Origin: JAGPUQ01 sp041594335
GTDB lineage: Bacteria; Pseudomonadota; Gammaproteobacteria; Pseudomonadales; Porticoccaceae
Length of the DNA: 10,534 bases
Reading direction: 5' to 3'
Assembly (NCBI GenBank): GCA_041594335.1
Contig: JBFHML010000069.1
Coordinates: 1 to 10,534 of the forward strand
The translations under genes were made by a program, and so were the position numbers. Each line of letters begins with the position of its first letter. Position 1 is the first letter of the stretch. A model generated the notes under the pieces. The model ran no database searches. It was given only the letters and a program-made list of their open reading frames with translations, and had not been told where the DNA came from. Below, one piece after another: positions 6,344 through 10,534 of the stretch.

Positions 6344-6835
6344 ATGACCGTCATTCTAGGCATTGATCCCGGGTCGCGCTGTATGGGCTTTGGCGTAGTT
6401 AGTCTTGCCGGCGGTAGACCCCAGTATCTGGCCAGTGGTGTAGTGCGGCCGCGGACCGCGGTCCTGGCGGAGCGATTGGGGAATCTGCTGGAGGCCACGC
6501 AGGAGCTGCTGGCACGCTACGCCCCGTCCGTGATGGCTGTCGAGGACGTCTTTGTCGCGCGGGATCCACGTGCGGCGTTGCGTTTGGGGCAGGCTCGGGG
6601 CGTCGTCATTGCCGCTGCTGCCCAGCGCGGCATTCCCGTGGTGGAGTACAGTGCACGCTCGGTCAAGCAGGCGGTCGTGGGAGGCGGTGGTGCCACCAAG
6701 GAGCAAGTCCAGCATATGGTGGTGCAGATTCTGCGGCTGCCGGACACGCCACCGGCCGATGCTGCCGATGCGCTGGGGGTGGCAATCTGCCATGCCCACG
6801 CTGGTGCCGGCGCTAGTTTACGGCGCCGGCGTTGA
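6344..6835 (+). CDS. ruvC: Holliday junction endonuclease RuvC
   Basis: A 163-residue RNase H-fold nuclease that cuts four-way DNA junctions as a dimer, together with RuvAB. The four acidic metal-binding residues are all visible: Asp8 in GIDPGS, Glu67 in VEDVF, and Asp139 and Asp142 in ADAADALG. LRLGQARGV (79-87) and KEQVQHMV (119-126) are conserved segments of the family. It is about ten residues shorter than E. coli RuvC and ends in a basic tail, SLRRRR. A GAGG site (6330-6333) lies ten bases before the ATG. ruvA follows after 30 bases, so ruvC, ruvA and ruvB are probably one transcript, unlike in E. coli, where ruvAB has its own LexA-controlled promoter. Confidence 0.96.
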   Translation: MTVILGIDPGSRCMGFGVVSLAGGRPQYLASGVVRPRTAVLAERLGNLLEATQELLARYAPSVMAVEDVFVARDPRAALRLGQARGVVIAAAAQRGIPVVEYSARSVKQAVVGGGGATKEQVQHMVVQILRLPDTPPADAADALGVAICHAHAGAGASLRRRR

Positions 6836-6865
6836 CACTGGACTGATGGCGGCCGGAGAAGACCG

Positions 6866-7465
6866 ATGATTGGGTTCCTCAACGGAATTTTGCGCGCCAA
6901 GGAAGCCCAGGAGCTCTTGGTCGAGGTCCAGGGCATCGGCTACGAGGTCCAAGTGTCTCTCAATACGTATTTTGCTCTGCCCGAGCCGGGTGGGCAATTG
7001 TCGCTCTATACCCATTTCGTGGTGCGTGAAGATCAGCAACAGCTGTTTGGTTTCAGCGAACTTGCCGAGCGCGCCTTGTTTCGGGAATTGATTCGGGTCT
7101 CCGGGGTCGGCCCGCGATTGGCGCTCGCGGTGCTCTCCGGCATGACGGTTGCGGAGTTCGTGCGCAGTGTCCGCAACGGAGACGCCGCGACCCTGGTACG
7201 GCTGCCGGGGGTGGGGCGTAAGACCGCAGAACGCCTGGTGGTGGAACTGCGGGACCGCCTGGCCGGGTGGTGTGATGGTGGGGCGGAAATTGCGGTTGCC
7301 GCAGGGGCTACCGATGCGGTTGGGGAGGCCGAGACCGCCTTGGTGGCGCTCGGTTACAAGCCGGCCGAAGCGAGCCGGATGCTGGCAGCGGTGCAGCAGG
7401 AGGGGGAGGCGGCGGACAGCGCGACGCTGATTCGCGCCGCATTGCGATCGGTAGTGAAAAACTGA
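6866..7465 (+). CDS. ruvA: Holliday junction DNA-binding protein RuvA
   Basis: A 199-residue protein that binds four-way junctions as a tetramer and loads the RuvB motor for branch migration. It begins MIGFLNGIL (the family usually reads MIGRL). An OB-fold domain (1-62) ending in THFVVREDQQQLFGF is followed by two helix-hairpin-helix motifs, SGVGPRLALAVLSG and LPGVGRKTAERLVVEL. After a flexible linker (about 135-150) comes the small C-terminal domain that contacts RuvB (ETALVALGYKPAEASRML). The start is supported by GGAG at 6855-6858, seven bases upstream. It lies 30 bases after ruvC and 43 bases before ruvB. Confidence 0.96.
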   Translation: MIGFLNGILRAKEAQELLVEVQGIGYEVQVSLNTYFALPEPGGQLSLYTHFVVREDQQQLFGFSELAERALFRELIRVSGVGPRLALAVLSGMTVAEFVRSVRNGDAATLVRLPGVGRKTAERLVVELRDRLAGWCDGGAEIAVAAGATDAVGEAETALVALGYKPAEASRMLAAVQQEGEAADSATLIRAALRSVVKN

Positions 7466-7508
7466 CGGCGCGCCGGTATGCTGAGCGGCAATCCTATGGG
7501 CCAACCCG

Positions 7509-8555
7509 ATGATTGAAACTGATCGTCTCGTAGCCCCTCAGGCGGCACCCCCCGAACAGCGGATTGACCGCGCGTTGCGCCCCTCTCGTCTTGCCGACTA
7601 TATCGGTCAAGTCGCCGTGCGCGATCAAATGGCGGTGTTCATCGAGGCCGCGGCCGGCCGCGGTGAGCCTTTGGATCACACCCTGGTGTTTGGTCCGCCA
7701 GGTCTGGGCAAGACCACCTTGGCTCACATCATCGCCGAGGAGATGGGCGCGCAGCTCAAATCCACCTCGGGGCCGGTGTTGGAACGCGCTGGCGATCTTG
7801 CGGCGTTGCTGACGAACCTGGAGCCCGGCGATGTCCTGTTCATCGACGAAATTCATCGACTGAGTCCGGTGGTGGAGGAGATTCTCTATCCCGCGATGGA
7901 AGATTATCGGCTCGACATCCTCATTGGCGAAGGGCCGGCGGCGCGCTCGATCAAGTTGGATCTGCCGCCCTTCACCCTGGTCGGTGCGACCACGAGAGCC
8001 GGGTTGTTGACCTCCCCTTTGCGTGATCGGTTCGGTATCGTGCAGCGACTCGAGTTTTATTCCGTAGCAGAGTTGAGCGATATCGTGGCGCGGGCCGCGA
8101 AAATGTTGGGTGTGGCGGCGGATACCGAGGGCGCGCGCGAAGTGGCTCGGCGAGCGCGTGGCACACCGCGCATCGCCAACCGCCTGTTGCGCCGGGTGCG
8201 AGACTACGCCCAAGTCCGCGGCGAAGGGTGCATCGATCGGGAGACTGCGGCGACCGCCCTGGATCTGCTCAAGGTCGATCGGTCGGGTTTTGATCCGCTC
8301 GATCGTCGCCTTCTGCGTAGCATCATCGACAAGTTTGACGGCGGGCCCGTCGGGGTAGAGAGCCTTGCGGCTGCGCTCAGTGAGGAGCGGGATACCATTG
8401 AAGATGTCGTTGAGCCCTACCTGATTCAGCAGGGATATCTGGCACGCACCGCCCGCGGGCGGTTGGCGACCCGACTGGCCTACGAGCATTTTGGGCTGCA
8501 GCCGCCGGCCACAATGGTCTCGGAGCCACCGCAACCGGACTTGTTGTCATCTTGA
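7509..8555 (+). CDS. ruvB: Holliday junction branch-migration ATPase RuvB
   Basis: A 348-residue AAA+ motor that works as hexameric rings on either side of a RuvA-bound junction. Visible are Walker A, GPPGLGKT (62-69), Walker B, DEIH (113-116), sensor 1 in GATTRAG (159-165), the LRDRFG segment (171-176) whose second Arg (174) corresponds to the arginine finger, and a C-terminal winged-helix domain (RRLLRSIIDKFDGGPVG, then QQGYLARTARGR). The N-terminus MIETDRLV matches E. coli MIEADRLI, which fixes the start even though no clear ribosome site precedes it. The last bases overlap the ybgC start (TTGA). Length is normal for the family. Confidence 0.97.
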   Translation: MIETDRLVAPQAAPPEQRIDRALRPSRLADYIGQVAVRDQMAVFIEAAAGRGEPLDHTLVFGPPGLGKTTLAHIIAEEMGAQLKSTSGPVLERAGDLAALLTNLEPGDVLFIDEIHRLSPVVEEILYPAMEDYRLDILIGEGPAARSIKLDLPPFTLVGATTRAGLLTSPLRDRFGIVQRLEFYSVAELSDIVARAAKMLGVAADTEGAREVARRARGTPRIANRLLRRVRDYAQVRGEGCIDRETAATALDLLKVDRSGFDPLDRRLLRSIIDKFDGGPVGVESLAAALSEERDTIEDVVEPYLIQQGYLARTARGRLATRLAYEHFGLQPPATMVSEPPQPDLLSS

Positions 8556-8956
8556 ACACCGTCTTTGAGCTGCCCATCCGGGTCTATATCGAGGATACCG
8601 ATGCCCAGGGCATTGTGTATTACGTGAACTATCTCAAATACATGGAGCGTGCCCGCTCGGAGTGGTTGCGTGCCCTGGGTTTTGCCAATCCTGCCTTCTG
8701 GGGCGAGGAACGTATTTTTGTCGTGCATTCGCTGACGGTCAGTTACCGTAAGCCGGCCCTGCTCTACGATGACCTGGTGGTGACCGCCGAGGGCGTCGAT
8801 CACGGACGCGCCTGGTTCGGCGTTGCGCAGTCGGTTCGCCGAGCGGGGGAACTGTTGTGCTCCGGTCAGGTCAAGGTGGCCTGTGCAGATCGCCACAATA
8901 TGAAGCCCGTGGCGATGCCGAGCGAGATGATCGAGAAGATTTTTTCCCAAGCCTGA
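8552..8956 (+). CDS. ybgC: Acyl-CoA thioesterase YbgC, Tol-Pal associated
   Basis: A 134-residue hotdog-fold thioesterase of the 4-hydroxybenzoyl-CoA type, the same length as E. coli YbgC. The active-site signature EDTDAQGIVYYVNYLKY (14-30) includes the catalytic Asp17. The family hydrolyses short or medium acyl-CoAs, and in E. coli the protein is linked to phospholipid synthesis enzymes. It lies at the head of the tol-pal genes, as in most gammaproteobacteria. The start is a TTG that overlaps the ruvB stop (TTGA). No ATG or GTG is available in a suitable place, and MNTVFELPIRVY aligns with the E. coli N-terminus. No ribosome site is seen, so translation probably depends on coupling to ruvB. 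Confidence 0.94.
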   Translation: MNTVFELPIRVYIEDTDAQGIVYYVNYLKYMERARSEWLRALGFANPAFWGEERIFVVHSLTVSYRKPALLYDDLVVTAEGVDHGRAWFGVAQSVRRAGELLCSGQVKVACADRHNMKPVAMPSEMIEKIFSQA

Positions 8957-8961
8957 TTGCT

Positions 8962-8967
8962 GAGGAG
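8962..8967 (+). promoter_or_regulatory. Ribosome binding site deciding the tolQ start
   Basis: GAGGAG lies six bases before the TTG at 8974. An earlier in-frame TTG (8968) is too close to be served by it, and the ATG at 8981 is out of frame. This site therefore selects the TTG at 8974. Confidence 0.65.
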
Positions 8968-8973
8968 TTGCCG

Positions 8974-9666
8974 TTGACACATGAGCTATCGATATGGGCC
9001 CTGATTGTCGGTGCCACGCTGCCGGTGAAGCTGGTCATGCTGATCCTGTTTGGTGCCTCCGTACTGTCTTGGGTGATGATCGTTCAGCGCGGCCTCTATC
9101 TACGTGCGGCTGGGGCTGACCTTAAGCATTTTGAAAACACGTTTTGGTCGGGTGTTGATCTCAACCAGTTGTTCAATGACGGCAACCAGCGCTTGCAGGG
9201 TAACCAGCATCTCCCTGGGGTCGAAACCGTATTCCGCGCCGGGTTTCGGGAGTTCAACCGGTTGGCTCAGCAGCGTCGTCCCGACCCTGACGCCGTGGTT
9301 GCCGGTGTCGAGCGGGCGATGCGAGTGGCGCTGTCGCGAGAAGAGGAGAAGCTCAATACCCATCTGCCGTTTCTTGCCAGCGTTGCTTCAGTCAGCCCCT
9401 ATATCGGCTTGTTTGGCACCGTGTGGGGCATCATGCAAGCGTTCCGGGGGTTGGCCGGAGTGCAACAGGCAACCCTCGCGGTGGTCGCCCCGGGGATTGC
9501 GGAAGCGTTGATTGCTACCGCCATGGGGTTGTTTGCCGCCATTCCGGCGGTGATTGCCTACAATCGCTATGCTGCCTTGGTCGATCAGGTGTTCAGTGGC
9601 TATCAGACGTTCGCCGAGGAATTTTCCGGGATTCTGCACCGCCGGGTGCATAGTAAGGTTGCCTGA
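8974..9666 (+). CDS. tolQ: Tol-Pal system proton-channel subunit TolQ
   Basis: A 230-residue inner-membrane protein (the same length as E. coli TolQ) of the MotA/TolQ/ExbB family. With TolR it forms the ion-driven motor that energises TolA for outer-membrane constriction at division. Three membrane helices are visible: about 17-37, 133-157 (SPYIGLFGTVWGIM) and 170-195 (GIAEALIATAMGLFAAIPAV). Thr149 and Thr182 correspond to the pore-lining Thr145 and Thr178 of E. coli. The frame is open further upstream into ybgC, but the TTG at 8974 is chosen because of the GAGGAG site six bases before it and because the resulting length is exact for the family. The stop overlaps the tolR ATG by one base (TGATG). 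Confidence 0.95.
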   Translation: MTHELSIWALIVGATLPVKLVMLILFGASVLSWVMIVQRGLYLRAAGADLKHFENTFWSGVDLNQLFNDGNQRLQGNQHLPGVETVFRAGFREFNRLAQQRRPDPDAVVAGVERAMRVALSREEEKLNTHLPFLASVASVSPYIGLFGTVWGIMQAFRGLAGVQQATLAVVAPGIAEALIATAMGLFAAIPAVIAYNRYAALVDQVFSGYQTFAEEFSGILHRRVHSKVA

Positions 9667-10091
9667 TGGCTTTCACCAAGCGCAAGCGAGGGCTGGTCGC
9701 GGAGATCAATGTCGTCCCCTATATCGATGTCATGTTGGTGTTGTTAATCGTATTTATGGTCACGGCACCCATGTTGACCACCGGGGTCAAAGTCGATCTG
9801 CCGCAAGCTCTTTCTGAACCCGTAGAGGAAAAGGAGCCGATTGAGATCGCCGTCGACAAAGAGGGCGTTTATCACCTAGATCTGGGAAACGGCAAGAGTC
9901 AGCCGGATGCCCTGGCAGCCATTGTTGACAAAGTGGGCAAGGTAATTCGCGAGCGGCCCGATACCCCGGTGCTGGTGCGCGGCGATCGCCATGTGGACTA
10001 CGGGGCCGTAGTGGCGCTGATGGCGCAGCTCCAGACCGCCGGGGTCAAGGGCGTCGGCCTGGTGACGGATCCGCCGACGGGGCAGCAGTGA
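9666..10091 (+). CDS. tolR: Tol-Pal system motor subunit TolR
   Basis: A 141-residue ExbD/TolR-family protein, close to the E. coli length of 142. A basic cytoplasmic N-terminus (KRKRGLVAEINVVP) leads into one membrane helix (about 18-36), which carries Asp21 in YIDVMLVLL. This is the counterpart of the proton-carrying Asp23 of E. coli TolR. The rest is a periplasmic domain that dimerises and can bind peptidoglycan, with the conserved VLVRGDRHVDYGAVV segment. Translation starts inside the tolQ stop (TGATG), with AAGG seven bases upstream. tolA begins directly after its stop with no gap. Confidence 0.95.
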   Translation: MAFTKRKRGLVAEINVVPYIDVMLVLLIVFMVTAPMLTTGVKVDLPQALSEPVEEKEPIEIAVDKEGVYHLDLGNGKSQPDALAAIVDKVGKVIRERPDTPVLVRGDRHVDYGAVVALMAQLQTAGVKGVGLVTDPPTGQQ

Positions 10092-10534
10092 ATGGGAGCG
10101 CGGCGTAGCGGGTATCGCGTAGCGGTACTGGCGAGCGGTTTGCTGCACGGCGGGATCCTGGCGCTATTGGTCAGTGGTTGGCATCCCGAGTTCCGGCCGC
10201 GCGAGCTACCTCAGACGGCGTACATGGAGGCGGCTTTGCTACAAGTCCACGCACCGCCGGCTGCGCCCCGAGCTGAGGCTCAACCTCTGCCACCGAGGGA
10301 GGAGGCGGAAGAGCGAACGACGCAGGAGAGCGCCGCCCGGGCACGAGAAAAGGCGGCGGCCGAGAAAGCGGCCCAGGAAAAGGCGGCGGCCGAGAAAGCG
10401 GCCCGGGAAAAGGCGGCAGCCGAGAAAGCAGCCCGAGAAAAGGCGGCGGCCGAGAAAGCAGCCCGAGAAAAGGCGGCGGCCGAGAAAGCAGCCCGAGAAA
10501 AGGCGGCGGCCGAGAAAGCAGCCCGAGAAAAGGC
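10092..10534 (+). CDS. tolA: Tol-Pal energy transducer TolA, N-terminal part (cut by window edge)
   Basis: 147 codons of a protein that runs off the right edge. TolA is anchored in the inner membrane and spans the periplasm to contact Pal and TolB. A short basic start (MGARRSGYR) is followed by one membrane helix (about 10-30). This holds Ser15 and His19 in the SxxxH spacing used by TolA and TonB to engage the TolQR motor. Next is a Pro/Ala linker (about 48-70), then a Glu/Lys/Ala/Arg-rich domain II expected to form a long helix, here built of near-identical ten-residue units (EKAAAEKAAR). The C-terminal domain III lies outside the window. The ATG directly follows the tolR TGA, and no convincing ribosome site is seen, so translation is likely coupled to tolR. 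Confidence 0.93.
   Translation, partial: MGARRSGYRVAVLASGLLHGGILALLVSGWHPEFRPRELPQTAYMEAALLQVHAPPAAPRAEAQPLPPREEAEERTTQESAARAREKAAAEKAAQEKAAAEKAAREKAAAEKAAREKAAAEKAAREKAAAEKAAREKAAAEKAAREK
10347..10534 (+). repeat. 30-base tandem repeat inside tolA
   Basis: Six full copies of a 30-base unit start at 10347, 10377, 10407, 10437, 10467 and 10497, with a seventh cut by the window end. Each encodes EKAAAEKAAR (the first copy ends in Q). Copies 4, 5 and 6 are identical, copy 3 differs by one base, and copies 1 and 2 by more. Each unit is itself two related 15-base halves (EKAAA and EKAAR). Confidence 0.95.

Noticed and set aside
7494..8534. Long open frame (346 codons) antisense to ruvB
   Set aside because: Mirror frame of a certain gene, with His/Arg/Gln-rich composition and no recognisable domain.
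8857..8973. N-terminal extension of TolQ into ybgC
   Set aside because: It would overlap ybgC by 100 bases and add residues absent from TolQ proteins. The TTG at 8974 has a good ribosome site and gives the normal length.
10347..10534. Direct repeats as a CRISPR array
   Set aside because: The units are contiguous without spacers, in frame, and encode the known helical domain of TolA.

Overview
The window is a chromosomal housekeeping region of a GC-rich gammaproteobacterium. The evidence is the gene order fmdB-type gene, aspS, yebC, ruvC, ruvA, ruvB, ybgC, tolQ, tolR, tolA, which is the arrangement known from Pseudomonas and related gammaproteobacteria. Protein sequences resemble Pseudomonas/Chromatiales-type homologues, but the species cannot be fixed from the sequence. 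I see no transposase, integrase, phage gene, CRISPR array, tRNA or rRNA, and no new multi-gene system.

Layout. Bases 2-139 hold the unidentified C-terminal end of a plus-strand reading frame. A 59-residue two-helix membrane peptide of the PLDc_N type follows (320-499). About 320 bases (500-819) hold no gene I can support, only hairpins, one of which looks like the proS terminator. On the minus strand lie proS (prolyl-tRNA synthetase with editing domain) and, upstream of it, an HU-family nucleoid protein with a histone-H1-like Lys/Ala/Pro tail. A GC-rich hairpin separates the two. The HU gene is divergent from the long plus-strand cluster that fills the rest of the window, and the roughly 300-base gap between them holds good promoter candidates in both directions.

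The plus-strand cluster begins with a zinc-ribbon FmdB-type protein whose stop overlaps the aspS start (ATGA). Next come yebC (translation/regulatory factor), the Holliday-junction genes ruvC-ruvA-ruvB, the thioesterase ybgC, and the start of the Tol-Pal envelope system. Spacing is tight: 4-base overlaps at fmdB/aspS and ruvB/ybgC, a 1-base overlap at tolQ/tolR, and zero gap at tolR/tolA. The largest gap, 80 bases before ruvC, holds a perfect 12-base palindrome and a possible internal promoter. TolQ, TolR and TolA form the proton-driven inner-membrane motor; RuvABC processes recombination junctions; AspRS and ProRS serve translation.

The points most worth a second look are: (1) the AspRS anticodon-domain residue pattern, which suggests a non-discriminating enzyme that also charges tRNA-Asn; (2) a 30-base tandem repeat in tolA whose last three complete copies are identical, suggesting recent expansion; (3) the H1-like tail on the HU protein; (4) the palindrome before ruvC; and (5) the symmetric GC-rich element around the -10 box of the fmdB-aspS promoter.
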